NCBI GenBank assembly: GCA_016718135.1
Contig: JADKEF010000007.1
Location: 106,142-170,141, forward strand
DNA: 64,000 nucleotides
Source: Acidobacteriota bacterium
Lineage (GTDB): Bacteria > Acidobacteriota > Blastocatellia > Pyrinomonadales > Pyrinomonadaceae
Reading direction: 5' to 3'
The notes beneath the pieces were generated by a model. The model searched no databases. It saw nothing but the letters and a program-made list of their open reading frames with translations, and was not told where the DNA came from. The position numbers and the translations under genes are program-made. Below, piece by piece: positions 1 to 8,825 of the stretch; the stretch's first letter is position 1, and every line of letters begins with the position of its first letter.

Positions 1-729
1 CGCACGGCCAAATTCGGGCATGTACGAGTTTGTGGTGACCTGATACTCCTGAACCGCCTCCTGAGAAACCGTTGAGCGGGCAGCATTTACCGAGTTGTCT
101 GTAAAATCAGCGCCGTCTACCTGTACTAGTGTCGAGCGGCCGCGTTGACCACCGATGTTAAGGCCGGAGGTTGGAGCCGGGCCGACAGGTCGGCCATTGT
201 CGCGCCCAACGGTTGAGAGAGTAAGAGCAAATCCTGTCGCACTTCTTTCATTGATCGGAAGACCCTCGATACGGGCCTGATCGATCGTGTTGGAAACCGT
301 ACTACGTGTTGTTTCGACCAATTGAAGATCATCGGCCGATACATTTACAACGGCGGATGCCTCGCCGACATCGAGTTTAACGGTAAGATCCGCACTCTGG
401 CCGACTGTGAGTTTGACTCCCGAGATCACACTTTTCTTGAAGCTCTTGGCCTCGACCGATATCTCGTAGTCGCCCGGCGGCAATCCGACGAACCGATAAT
501 TGCCCTCGGCATTAGAAGTTGCAGATCGGGTGATTCCTGTGCCGACGCCCTTCGCTGTGATGGTCGCACCAGCGACAACTGCCCCGCTCGGGTCGGTGAC
601 CGTGCCCGACAAGTCGGCTGCATTCGCCTGCGACTGGCCAATTGCCGAAGCGGCAAAGACCAGTGTGGCCGCCAGCAAAACCGCGAATTTTGCGGTATGT
701 GCCGACAATTTGGACATAAATACTCTCAT
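1..729 (-). CDS. TonB-dependent receptor with carboxypeptidase regulatory-like N-terminal domain (partial, 3' end outside window)
   Basis: The first 243 residues of an outer-membrane receptor of the Oar/TonB type. A signal peptide (about residues 1-32, ending near AIGQ) is followed by a CarboxypepD_reg-like beta-sandwich (about 35-125, with DLSGTVTDPSGAVVAGATIT and YRFVGLPPGDYEI). A plug-like segment then begins with GQRGRSTLVQVDGADFTDNS. The start at 729 is chosen because AGGAG lies about 9 bases upstream; a second in-frame ATG at 717 has no better site. Family knowledge: such receptors take up large substrates or carry surface functions in Acidobacteriota; the substrate cannot be told here. 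The reading frame is open to base 1, so the beta-barrel is missing only because the window ends. Confidence 0.85.
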   Translation of the reverse strand, partial: MRVFMSKLSAHTAKFAVLLAATLVFAASAIGQSQANAADLSGTVTDPSGAVVAGATITAKGVGTGITRSATSNAEGNYRFVGLPPGDYEISVEAKSFKKSVISGVKLTVGQSADLTVKLDVGEASAVVNVSADDLQLVETTRSTVSNTIDQARIEGLPINERSATGFALTLSTVGRDNGRPVGPAPTSGLNIGGQRGRSTLVQVDGADFTDNSVNAARSTVSQEAVQEYQVTTNSYMPEFGRA

Positions 730-1064
730 TTTTGTTCTCCTCGATACGTGCTTGAAAATTTCGATACCGGCCGGAAAGACAACGGAGGTAAGCTTTTGGC
801 TGAACAATAATTACCGACTCAAACTACGAGAAAGTCATTCGAACGCTCTAAAAAAGCTTAGGTCTTTATCCGACAGATATTTAAACGGAATAGTTTACTG
901 TCAAATTTGTACCCCAAAAACGGATTTAAGGCAAGCAAAAATGTAATTTTTTTGTAATGGCAGAGCTTGTAGGCGATATTGGTCTTACCAATTAGACCCC
1001 TAAGTTTGCGTTGCTTTCGAACTGCCTTGCGGGCGCCGATTCTGCTAAACTTTTCCCAACGACG
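730..1064. other. Divergent intergenic region, AT-rich, no gene seen
   Basis: This 335-base stretch separates the minus-strand TonB receptor from the plus-strand MBL hydrolase. It is clearly more AT-rich than the flanking genes, especially at 830-965, and must hold promoters for both. I see no convincing ORF, hairpin or tRNA. An in-frame TTG at 1011 could extend the hydrolase N-terminally, but the added residues do not resemble the family. Confidence 0.6.
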
Positions 1065-2024
1065 ATGAATATCATCCAGCTATCTATCCCGACCCCCTTT
1101 TATGTCGGCGACGTTAACGTTTACCTGATCAAGGAAGATCCGTTGACGTTGATCGACGTTGGGCCAAAAACCGATGCGGCAGCGAAGGCTCTCCGTGAGA
1201 AGCTGGCCGAGCATGGCGTAAAGTTCTCTGACGTTCGCCGGATCGTGCTGACCCATGCCCACGAAGATCATTGCGGCCTGGCAAAGCGGGTTCGCGACGA
1301 ATCGAAGGACGCCGCGGTCCTGATACACGAATGGGAAACAGGCTATTTATTCGGCCGGCTGGCGCATGATGACCACAAGCAACTCTTACTTCGCTCGGGC
1401 GTGCCCGATCTGGTATTCGACGAGATGCGTGGCCTCTACGAGGAGGTGAGCTTACTTACGGATTCGCTCGCGGACGGAGAGTTCAAACCTCTGACGGATG
1501 AGATGGAGTTGGAGTTTGATGGCGGTTCGTTAAAGGTCTTACACACACCCGGACACACACCGGGTTCTTGTTCCTTTGTACGCGAAGCAAACCGAACACT
1601 TATCTGCGGCGATTGCGTGCTAAAACGGATCACTCCAAACCCGATCCTCGCGCCAGACCCTGTCGATCCGACGCAACGATTTCGATCGCTTGCCGAGTAT
1701 CTCGTTAGCCTCGCCCGCCTGCGCAGCTATGCTCCGACACTAGCCTACGGCGGCCACGGTGAAGCCGTAACCGATTTTGAAGAGATCTTTCACCGCTACG
1801 TCCGTGCCATCGACGAGCGCCAAAAACGAGTCATCGCCCTCGTCGGCAAAAATGGGATCACCGCTTATGAACTCGCAAAGAGCCTATTCGCCGATTCCTT
1901 CGACCACGGCGTACATCGTTTCCTCGCCGTTTCCGAAGCTATCGCACATCTTGACTATGCGGAGTCGGAAGGTAAGATCGGCGTGGAGATGTGCGGTGGA
2001 GTCGAGAATTATCGGCCGAATTAA
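1065..2024 (+). CDS. MBL-fold metallo-hydrolase
   Basis: A 319-residue metallo-beta-lactamase-fold hydrolase. The zinc motif HAHEDH stands at residues 64-69 (HxHxDH), followed by a HTPGHTPGS loop and by GDC and GGHGE segments giving further metal ligands. The last ~70 residues look like a small winged-helix cap, as in LACTB2-type MBL proteins. The start at 1065 gives the normal MNIIQLSIPTPF opening; a TTG 54 bases upstream is less likely. The substrate is unknown; family members hydrolyse thioesters, glutathione conjugates or nucleic acids. Its stop abuts the convergent desaturase-like gene with no spacer. Confidence 0.85.
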   Translation: MNIIQLSIPTPFYVGDVNVYLIKEDPLTLIDVGPKTDAAAKALREKLAEHGVKFSDVRRIVLTHAHEDHCGLAKRVRDESKDAAVLIHEWETGYLFGRLAHDDHKQLLLRSGVPDLVFDEMRGLYEEVSLLTDSLADGEFKPLTDEMELEFDGGSLKVLHTPGHTPGSCSFVREANRTLICGDCVLKRITPNPILAPDPVDPTQRFRSLAEYLVSLARLRSYAPTLAYGGHGEAVTDFEEIFHRYVRAIDERQKRVIALVGKNGITAYELAKSLFADSFDHGVHRFLAVSEAIAHLDYAESEGKIGVEMCGGVENYRPN

Positions 2025-2873
2025 TTAAGGCAATGCCGCCTCAAACGAGACGTTCGAGGTCTCGGCCATGCTACCGATGACTTCGGTTATTTTTGTAATG
2101 TCGTCAAAGCCGGGAAGCTGGCGGACCCGTTGGGTGACTTTGGTGTCGATAGTCTCGATGCCTTCACCGCCGGAAAAGAGCGTGGCACAAAGGTATTCCG
2201 TGCGGCGTTTGGCTAGCGAGCCTTGCCCGACCGGTGCCCAGAAGTGCTCGGTGACAAAACGTGCGATGCGTCGGGCAGTCTTGTTTTTATTCAATTCGAG
2301 CTTGGCGACGCTCCAGTAGAATTGATTGTGGGCCGACTCTTCTTTGATGATGGCATCGAGGATCGGGTTGAGTACGGGGTGATCCGTCAGGGATTTCAAG
2401 CGGCGGTATCCCTGAGCGGCCTCCATCTCGTGGATCGCTCCGAAGGTCATGTGCGTCGCAGTAAACTTCTTTCCGATAAGATTCGTGAGAGTAGTGAGCA
2501 TGTAAGCGTTTGCCTGATACGCCTTGGTTACAGCATTACGAACCTGCGTCTGCCACTTCTCATCCGTCTCATAACCGAGCTCGTTGAGAAAGCGATTCAT
2601 CATCTCGCCGTGAGTGATCTCCTCGACGCCCCAGCGTTCCATGAATTTGCTGATGTGCGGGTCTTTCCCCGTCGGCGTACGTTGTAGTTCGCGGTGGTAC
2701 ATGTCCGTGAGCGTCTCGACGTCGCGCATATAGAACAGTACAGGTACGAATTTTTCGTCAAACCGCGTGTCCTTGACCTTGTTCCATGGTATCGACGACA
2801 TAAATTCCGGCGTCAACGCGCGTTCTTGCCGCTCGTACCAATCCAGGACATCCTTGTTCGTCTCAAAGCTCAT
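2025..2873 (-). CDS. Ferritin-like acyl-ACP desaturase family protein
   Basis: A 282-residue all-helical protein with the two di-iron motifs of soluble acyl-ACP desaturases: EEITHGE in the first half and EESAHNQFYW in the second, with further glutamates in between (AIHEMEAAQGY). Such enzymes insert a cis double bond in an acyl chain carried on ACP, using O2 and reduced ferredoxin. It is shorter at the N-terminus than plant stearoyl-ACP desaturase, as bacterial relatives are. Substrate and regiospecificity cannot be inferred. The gene ends directly against the convergent MBL hydrolase and is divergent from the propeller gene at 2980. Confidence 0.75.
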   Translation of the reverse strand: MSFETNKDVLDWYERQERALTPEFMSSIPWNKVKDTRFDEKFVPVLFYMRDVETLTDMYHRELQRTPTGKDPHISKFMERWGVEEITHGEMMNRFLNELGYETDEKWQTQVRNAVTKAYQANAYMLTTLTNLIGKKFTATHMTFGAIHEMEAAQGYRRLKSLTDHPVLNPILDAIIKEESAHNQFYWSVAKLELNKNKTARRIARFVTEHFWAPVGQGSLAKRRTEYLCATLFSGGEGIETIDTKVTQRVRQLPGFDDITKITEVIGSMAETSNVSFEAALP

Positions 2874-2979
2874 CTTAACCGATCGGGGATCGCATCAGCA
2901 TAACGATTTTCGGGTTCGATTCAACTTTCTGCTAATTGCGACTGCGAAAAATCGCGGCGGTAATAATATAATCGAAAAT

Positions 2980-4026
2980 ATGAAAAAGTTGTATTCCGTT
3001 TGTTTTCTAATTGTATTCGCTGTGTCAATGGCCGCAGCTCAGGGCGGCAAGCTTTCCTTCGATGGCGAACGCCATCTGAAGAACATCAAACAGCTCACCA
3101 ATGGAGGCGAAAATGCCGAGGCATATTTCTCATCTGATTCAAAGCAGTTGATCTTTCAGTCCAAACGCGACGGCCGCAACTGTGACCAGATCTATCGAAT
3201 GAACATTGATGGATCAAAGGTCAAGATGGTCTCAAATGGTGAAGGACGGACAACTTGTTCGTACTTTTTCAAAGGCAACAAGAGGGTGATATACGCTTCC
3301 ACTCACGGCGGTAAGAAGGAATGTCCCCCAAACCCAGATATGTCGCAGGGCTACGTCTGGGCGGTCTATCCGGATTTTGATCTGTACACTTCCACACCGG
3401 ATGGTAAGGACATCAAGAAATTGACCGATACGCCTGGCTACGACGCTGAGGCGACAATTTCGCCGGATGGCAAGAAGATCATCTTCACCAGCGAACGTAG
3501 CGGCGACCTTGAGTTGTACTCGATGGATATTGATGGAAAGAACCTTAAGCAGCTTACTGACGTCGTCGGCTACGATGGCGGTGCATTCTACTCGCCGGAC
3601 AGCAAGATGATCGTTTACCGACGTTCGACACCGACGACACCCGCCGAGGTCGCTAGATACAAGAGCCTGCTCGCCCGGCATCTGATCGTGCCGACGACTT
3701 TTGAGATATGGGTGATGAACGCGGACGGCAGCAACAAGCGTCAGATCACAAATCTCGCAGGCGGCAGCTTCGCACCGTATTTCACGCCTGACGGAAAGCG
3801 AATAATCTTCTGTACGAATTACTTCGCCACCGATCCGAGAAAGCGCAACTTCGACCTTGCCCTGATCAACCTCGACGGCACAGGCCTCGAACGCGTCACA
3901 TTTAACGAGACTTTTGACGGCTTCCCGATGTTCTCGCCGAACGGCAAGAAACTTGTCTTTGCGTCGAATCGTAACGCAGCGAAAGAAGGCGAGACGAATG
4001 TGTTTATTGCGGATTGGGTGAATTAG
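2980..4026 (+). CDS. Secreted TolB-like WD40/PD40 beta-propeller protein
   Basis: A 348-residue exported protein with a signal peptide (MKKLYSVCFLIVFAVSMAAAQ). At least five PD40 repeats follow; each has a version of SPDGKKIIFTSERSG and an LYSMDIDGKNLKQLT-like strand. This is the TolB C-terminal propeller fold, likely a periplasmic binding or scaffold protein. There is no peptidase or amidohydrolase domain attached. The start at 2980 is the ATG immediately before the signal peptide; longer in-frame extensions upstream read through non-coding sequence. Its ligand is unknown. Confidence 0.8.
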   Translation: MKKLYSVCFLIVFAVSMAAAQGGKLSFDGERHLKNIKQLTNGGENAEAYFSSDSKQLIFQSKRDGRNCDQIYRMNIDGSKVKMVSNGEGRTTCSYFFKGNKRVIYASTHGGKKECPPNPDMSQGYVWAVYPDFDLYTSTPDGKDIKKLTDTPGYDAEATISPDGKKIIFTSERSGDLELYSMDIDGKNLKQLTDVVGYDGGAFYSPDSKMIVYRRSTPTTPAEVARYKSLLARHLIVPTTFEIWVMNADGSNKRQITNLAGGSFAPYFTPDGKRIIFCTNYFATDPRKRNFDLALINLDGTGLERVTFNETFDGFPMFSPNGKKLVFASNRNAAKEGETNVFIADWVN

Positions 4027-4033
4027 CTCTTCC

Positions 4034-4098
4034 CTGCGTCCTCAGCGATCTCTGCGTTTAATTGATCTTGAACGCGGAGACCGCAAGGATCGCAAAGA
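4034..4098. repeat. Micro-repeat hairpin (CGCAGAG class), copy 1
   Basis: Imperfect inverted repeat between two plus-strand genes. The left arm contains CTCAGCGATCTCTGCGTT and the right arm AACGCGGAGACCGCAAGGAT, separated by a short AT-rich loop. Each arm is itself a row of roughly 9-base units. The same arms recur at 9954-10020 and 48467-48539. Confidence 0.75.
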
Positions 4099-4135
4099 CA
4101 AGACAAGATCCGGTTGATGTTCTCGTTCTTTGTTT

Positions 4136-4717
4136 ATGAAAAAACAATTGATAACCAACGTCATCCTTTTTTTGCTGCTTGCAACCGGTATCTCCGCCCA
4201 ATCGATCGACAAAACCGTCGAGTCGATCAACAAACGCTACGCCGAGATCTCCGCAAAGGTGAAGGCGTGTGAGACGGACGATGATCAGGGCGAGTATGGC
4301 GAGTTATTCATGAACACGCTCACGGTAAACAGCCGCAACCACCAGTGGCGTGCCGTCGGTATCTACGGGCAGACGTTCAAGTTCTTTTACAGGGCGGTTG
4401 GGAATGACGAAAAGCGGCTTTATCCGGATCAACTAGTTTTCGTTAGGGTCGAACGCACCCAGTCGAATCGCAAATACGCTGAAGAATATTTGTACTCGGA
4501 CGCCGGTGTGCTGATCTTCTATTCCCAGAAAGCGGAGAATGATGGCGACGCTCCGGCCGATCGTCGCGTTTACTTTTCGGGACGGAAGGCGGTCCGCATT
4601 GTCGAGGACACAAAGTCGCGTGATCGGCTGACTGCAAAAGACGGTGCGACCGTAAAAGCAATAGATGCGGCGAGTCTCAAGATCGGCGACACCTTCTTAA
4701 GAACGTTACGATTGTAG
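4136..4717 (+). CDS. Secreted protein of unknown function
   Basis: I do not recognise this 193-residue protein. It opens with a clear signal peptide (MKKQLITNVILFLLLATGISAQ), then a mixed alpha/beta region with many charged residues, and no cysteine pair or catalytic motif apart from C43-like single cysteines. The start at 4136 is preferred over a TTG two codons earlier. It precedes the CusF-like lipoprotein by 28 bases in the same direction, so the two may be co-transcribed. Confidence 0.65.
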   Translation: MKKQLITNVILFLLLATGISAQSIDKTVESINKRYAEISAKVKACETDDDQGEYGELFMNTLTVNSRNHQWRAVGIYGQTFKFFYRAVGNDEKRLYPDQLVFVRVERTQSNRKYAEEYLYSDAGVLIFYSQKAENDGDAPADRRVYFSGRKAVRIVEDTKSRDRLTAKDGATVKAIDAASLKIGDTFLRTLRL

Positions 4718-4745
4718 TCCCATTGCCTATTTACTCCGATTACCT

Positions 4746-5111
4746 ATGAAATTAAATCTATTTATCGTTATCGCGTCTGTACTGCTGTTTTCGTTTGGAT
4801 GTGGATCAAGCTCGTTGAACAGTAGCAACACCGCGGCTAATTCCAGCAATACCGCAAACACCGAAGGCACAGCCGCAAAAACGCCGGCTGACGGTATGTA
4901 TCCGAGCAAAGGCGTTGTTACCAAGATCAATAACGAACTTGGATCTATCGAGATCGATCATGAGAATATTCCTGATCTCATGCCTGCGATGAAGATGGAA
5001 TTTTCCGTCAAGGACAAAGCAATGCTCAAACCCATCGCTGTCGGCGACACCGTCACCTTCACGATCGAATACAAACAAGGCACTGAGCGCATCATTGCTA
5101 TCGGCAAATAG
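4746..5111 (+). CDS. CusF-like copper-binding lipoprotein
   Basis: A 121-residue lipoprotein. The signal ends at a lipobox (LFSFGC, Cys at about residue 19), then comes an Asn/Ser/Ala-rich linker, then a small OB-like domain (about 50-121). The stretch DLMPAMKMEFSVKDKAML corresponds to the CusF signature in which two methionines and a nearby aromatic or histidine bind Cu(I)/Ag(I). GVVTKINNELGSIEIDHENI matches the first strands of that fold. Family knowledge suggests a periplasmic metallochaperone; no CusABC pump is in the window. Four bases separate it from the DapF-like gene. Confidence 0.75.
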   Translation: MKLNLFIVIASVLLFSFGCGSSSLNSSNTAANSSNTANTEGTAAKTPADGMYPSKGVVTKINNELGSIEIDHENIPDLMPAMKMEFSVKDKAMLKPIAVGDTVTFTIEYKQGTERIIAIGK

Positions 5112-5114
5112 ACA

Positions 5115-5981
5115 ATGTCCATTCCATTCACGAAATTCCATGGTTTCGGCAACGATTACATCGTCATCGAACGTGACGACATTCCGCCCGATGCATCGCT
5201 TTCTGAGTTAGCTAAGGCGATCTGTACCCGAAACACAGGGGCCGGAGGTGATGGCATAGCGATCGTCGAACGCCTCGACGGCTCTGTAGCTGATTACTTT
5301 TGCGAGATCATCAATCCCGACGGCTCGACGGCCGGTTTCTCAGGAAACGGCACGCGGTGCGCCGTCGCATATCTCCACTACAAAGGCCTGTGGACCGAGC
5401 CGCAATTAAAGCTTGAAACTCGCAGCGGTATCAAGAAATACGATCTGATCGAGCGAAAAGGTGTCGGCGAATTTTGGTTCCGGGCGGAGATCGGTAAGCC
5501 GCGATTCTCGTCCGACGAAGTACCGGTTCTGACCGATGCTAGACGCCAGGCAGTCGTCAATGAGCCGATCGAGGCCGACGGCCGTCACTACGCATTCTCA
5601 GCCGTGAATGTTGGCAATCCCGTAGCGTGTATCTTCGTTGACAATTTCGATTTCGACTGGCGAGCCATCGGCCGCACGCTCGAGACCCATGCGATGTTTC
5701 CCGAGCGAGCCAACATCGTATTCGTAAAGATCGACGACCGCGAAAATATCGACATCCGCATCTGGGAACGCGGGGCCGGCGAGACGACCGCCTCGGGCAC
5801 CTGCTCGAGCGCTGCCGCGATCCTCAGTGCCTTCATGCTCAAGACCGAACGCAAAGTAATGGTCCACTCCGAGGGTGGCACCACCGACGTCCTCTGGCGC
5901 GACGACGACGAGATCGTCATCAATGGCCGAGCCGACCTCTCATACTACGGCGAATGGCCCCTAAGATCACCAGATACATAG
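5115..5981 (+). CDS. dapF: Diaminopimelate epimerase family protein, both catalytic Cys positions are Ser
   Basis: A 288-residue protein with the two-lobed DapF fold and its signature segments: KFHGFGNDYIVIE near the start, INPDGS then GNGTRC (77-82), and WERGAGET (217-224). DapF converts LL- to meso-diaminopimelate for lysine and peptidoglycan using two cysteine acid/bases. Here the residue before GNG is Ser76 (FSGNG) and the residue after TTA is Ser227 (ASGTC), so both usual catalytic cysteines are replaced. A Cys sits three residues later at 230. The codons are tca and tcg, so single-base miscalls are unlikely at both. Either a diverged lineage-specific enzyme or one with another substrate. 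Only three bases follow the CusF-like gene, suggesting one transcript. Confidence 0.8.
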   Translation: MSIPFTKFHGFGNDYIVIERDDIPPDASLSELAKAICTRNTGAGGDGIAIVERLDGSVADYFCEIINPDGSTAGFSGNGTRCAVAYLHYKGLWTEPQLKLETRSGIKKYDLIERKGVGEFWFRAEIGKPRFSSDEVPVLTDARRQAVVNEPIEADGRHYAFSAVNVGNPVACIFVDNFDFDWRAIGRTLETHAMFPERANIVFVKIDDRENIDIRIWERGAGETTASGTCSSAAAILSAFMLKTERKVMVHSEGGTTDVLWRDDDEIVINGRADLSYYGEWPLRSPDT

Positions 5982-6050
5982 AGAGTCAGGAGATTTGACA
6001 CGCCCAGCTTTCGGCGAAGTCGTAAAAAGGATTTTTGTGAATTTTGACTT

Positions 6051-6083
6051 GTTTTTCTCTGTATTCTCTGTGACTCTGTGGTG
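6051..6083. repeat. Micro-repeat arm (CTCTGTG class), single arm
   Basis: A row of CTCTGT-type units about 9 bases apart (TTCTCTGTGACTCTGTGG), ending 10 bases before the kinase start. It matches the right arm of the element at 8706-8825, but I find no matching left arm here. It lies in the 5' leader of the kinase gene. Confidence 0.6.
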
Positions 6084-6093
6084 AATATTTCTT

Positions 6094-8700
6094 ATGGAAG
6101 ATCCGACTAAACTCGAAAGCTCCGGCAACGAGAACAAGACGGAGATCAAGGCCAATACTACCGGCGATGCTCGTAGTGGTGACTTTGTCGCCGGGACTGT
6201 TCTCGCAAGCCGATATCGCATCATTGGCCTCGTCGGTAAAGGCGGGATGGGCGAGGTCTATAAGGCTGAGGACATCAAGCTTTCGCAGACGGTCGCGCTT
6301 AAGTTTCTACCCGACAGCTACCAAAACGACAGTGCCGCTCTCGAACGCTTTCATGGCGAGGTGCGAAATGCCCGTCAGGTGTCGCACGTAAATGTCTGCC
6401 GCGTCTTCGATATCGGCGAGATCGACGGGCGGCATTTTTTGTCGATGGAGTTTGTCGATGGCGATGACCTGTCGGAGCTGTTGACGCGGGTTGGACGGTT
6501 TACGCACGAAAGGGCGGTCGAGATATCGCGGCAGCTGTGTGTTGGACTCGAGGCGATCCATAAGGCAGGGATACTGCATCGCGACTTCAAGCCCGCAAAT
6601 ATCATCATCGATAAAAAGGGCGTTGCTCGGATCACCGATTTTGGGATCGCGGGAATCGAGGCCGACATTTCCAAAGACGAGATCCGCTCCGGCACGCCCG
6701 CCTACATGTCGCCCGAGCAGATAACCGGCAAAGAGGTGACGGCCCGCAGCGATATCTATGCACTTGGGCTCGTGATCTACGAGATATTTACCGGCAAACA
6801 GGCGTTCATGGCGGCGACTGTCCCCGAGCTGATCAAGATGCACCAGACGGCGACGCCAACCAGCCCTTCGACCCACGTCAAAGGCATCGACCCGCTGGTC
6901 GAAAGCGTCATCGCCCAGTGCCTTGAAAAAGATCCGAAAAACCGTCCGCAAAGCGCACTCCAGGTAGCTATGGCCCTGCCGGGCGGCAACCCGATGCAGA
7001 TCGCCCTCGACGCCGGACAAACGCCGTCGCCTGAGATGGTCGCGGCCTCGCCGAAAAAAGGCTCGCTTCGCCCGGCGGTTGCTTTTGCGATGCTCGCCGT
7101 AGTCATTTTTTGCATTGGCTTTGGCACGTTGACGGCGAAGTACACACAGATGTACCGCTCTGTTCCGCTCGATAAATCCGGCGAGGTTCTGCAGGAACGC
7201 GGCCGCGAACTGGTCGAGAAATACGGTTATCGCCAGAGCGATTCTTATTCCAGCTTTAACGGAAACTACGAGTTTCTAAACCATACCGAGAAAAACGACC
7301 AGTCGCCTAACCGATGGGAGCAACTTGCGACGGGGCAGCCTGCGGGCGTGTACTTTTGGTATCGGACCAGTCCCTCGTCACTAGTTCCCACCGGAGACTG
7401 GAAGGTGTCCGAGCAGGATCCACCGCAAACCGAGCCGGGTATGGCGGTGCTCCGCCTGGATACAAAAGGGCGGCTGATGTATTTTAGCGGCGTTCCGCCG
7501 AGAGTTGATGAGCCGGCGGCACAGAAAGGAGAGTTTGACTGGGCCGGCGTTTTCAAGGACGCGGGGTTTGACCTGGCGGCTTTCGAACCGTTCGAGCCGC
7601 AGTGGACGCCGCCGGATGCATTCGACGATCGGCGTGCCTTCTCCGGCACGTATCCCGATAACAGCGGGGTCGCGATCCGGGTCGAAGCCGCGGCCTATCG
7701 CGGCAAACTCGTCAGCTTTGAGATAGTTGAGCCGTGGACCAAGCCAACAGGGCAGTCGCCCAGCGGCCCTCAAAGTGCCGCAGAAATGGGCGTAATTGTC
7801 GTACTGCTTTCGCTCTATTTCGGAGTTCTTTTCATCAGCGGATGGCTGGCTGTCAAGAATATCCGCGCGGGCCGCAGCGATGTCAGGGGCGCATTTCGCA
7901 TAATGCTATTCTTGTTCGTTGTGCGTATGCTCTTCTGGGCATTTACTACCCACCACGTCGCAGGTTTCGAAGAGGGCCAGTTGATCATCATCGGGCTCCA
8001 AAGCGCTCTCTATTGGTCGGTCTTCCCGGGCCTGATGTACCTCGCCTTTGAACCGTACATGCGTAAGAGCGTGCCCGAACGCGTCATCTCGTGGAACCGG
8101 TTGCTTGCCGGCGATTGGCGCGATCCGCTGGTCGGGCGTGATGTGCTGATCGGGGCTGTTGCAGGTTCGGTCCTTATTTTGGCAGATAAGCTGTTGACCT
8201 ATCTCGTTCCTATTTGGATAGGCGAACCGACCAAGCCTCCGTCCATTCGGATATCTGCCCTCGCAGGCGTAAGCGGGTTTGCCGGAGATCTCCTGGGTCA
8301 GCTTAGCGTTGGCCTATTCGCGGCCTTTATTGTTTCATTTCTGATATTGTTCTCCGGCCTGCTGATGAGGCGAAAGTGGCTCGGAACGGCGGTGGTACTG
8401 TTGATATTCTCGGGCGTTATGCTGGTAGATTCAATAACCTATGGCGGTGGCACACCGCGAATTGTTTCGGATCTGCTTTTTGCGGCTGTCGTGATCCTGT
8501 TGCCGGCTCGATTCGGCGTGCTCGCTATGATCACTTTCTGGCTGTTCGTGATTGATGGCGCGGTCCCGTTCGGAACATGGTACACCGGCGGCTACGCAGC
8601 ATGGGCCCTGACGCTGCTCGCCCTCGCCGTTTTCGGCTTCTACACCTCGACCGCCGGGCAGAAACTTTGGCAAGGCAAACTCCTCGGCGACGGGGATTGA
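6094..8700 (+). CDS. Transmembrane Ser/Thr protein kinase with extracytoplasmic region and polytopic C-terminus
   Basis: An 868-residue Hanks-type kinase. The kinase domain (about 38-305) has GKGGMGEV (48-55), ATP-binding Lys70, HRDFKPANI (162-170) and DFG (182-184), and the SGTPAYMSPEQ activation segment, so it should be active. A transmembrane helix follows at about 328-350. A region of about 200 residues rich in aromatic and acidic residues comes next, probably outside the membrane. About seven further membrane helices make up the remainder to residue 860. Polytopic C-termini occur in acidobacterial kinases; the signal sensed is unknown. A micro-repeat arm lies just upstream. Confidence 0.85.
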   Translation: MEDPTKLESSGNENKTEIKANTTGDARSGDFVAGTVLASRYRIIGLVGKGGMGEVYKAEDIKLSQTVALKFLPDSYQNDSAALERFHGEVRNARQVSHVNVCRVFDIGEIDGRHFLSMEFVDGDDLSELLTRVGRFTHERAVEISRQLCVGLEAIHKAGILHRDFKPANIIIDKKGVARITDFGIAGIEADISKDEIRSGTPAYMSPEQITGKEVTARSDIYALGLVIYEIFTGKQAFMAATVPELIKMHQTATPTSPSTHVKGIDPLVESVIAQCLEKDPKNRPQSALQVAMALPGGNPMQIALDAGQTPSPEMVAASPKKGSLRPAVAFAMLAVVIFCIGFGTLTAKYTQMYRSVPLDKSGEVLQERGRELVEKYGYRQSDSYSSFNGNYEFLNHTEKNDQSPNRWEQLATGQPAGVYFWYRTSPSSLVPTGDWKVSEQDPPQTEPGMAVLRLDTKGRLMYFSGVPPRVDEPAAQKGEFDWAGVFKDAGFDLAAFEPFEPQWTPPDAFDDRRAFSGTYPDNSGVAIRVEAAAYRGKLVSFEIVEPWTKPTGQSPSGPQSAAEMGVIVVLLSLYFGVLFISGWLAVKNIRAGRSDVRGAFRIMLFLFVVRMLFWAFTTHHVAGFEEGQLIIIGLQSALYWSVFPGLMYLAFEPYMRKSVPERVISWNRLLAGDWRDPLVGRDVLIGAVAGSVLILADKLLTYLVPIWIGEPTKPPSIRISALAGVSGFAGDLLGQLSVGLFAAFIVSFLILFSGLLMRRKWLGTAVVLLIFSGVMLVDSITYGGGTPRIVSDLLFAAVVILLPARFGVLAMITFWLFVIDGAVPFGTWYTGGYAAWALTLLALAVFGFYTSTAGQKLWQGKLLGDGD

Positions 8701-8705
8701 AGAGA

Positions 8706-8825
8706 GAGGCACGGAGAGCACAGAGGTTTTATGACTTTCTTTGCCAAGAACACTTACTGAGCAGGAGAAAAGTCGAGTTGCCCCGGCTCTTCTTCCTTAG
8801 TTTTCTCTGTGTCTCTGTGGTTAGA
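8706..8825. repeat. Micro-repeat hairpin (CACAGAG class), right arm inside a CDS
   Basis: Left arm near 8708-8727 (GGCACGGAGAGCACAGAGGT) just after the kinase stop. Right arm near 8800-8825 (TTTCTCTGTGTCTCTGTGG) lies within the 3' end of the SRPBCC gene. Both arms are rows of roughly 9-base units; the spacing of about 70 bases is longer than in the other copies. Confidence 0.65.

Noticed and set aside
960..1064. Possible tRNA or small RNA upstream of the MBL hydrolase
   Set aside because: No cloverleaf or conserved TPsiC-loop sequence could be found on either strand.
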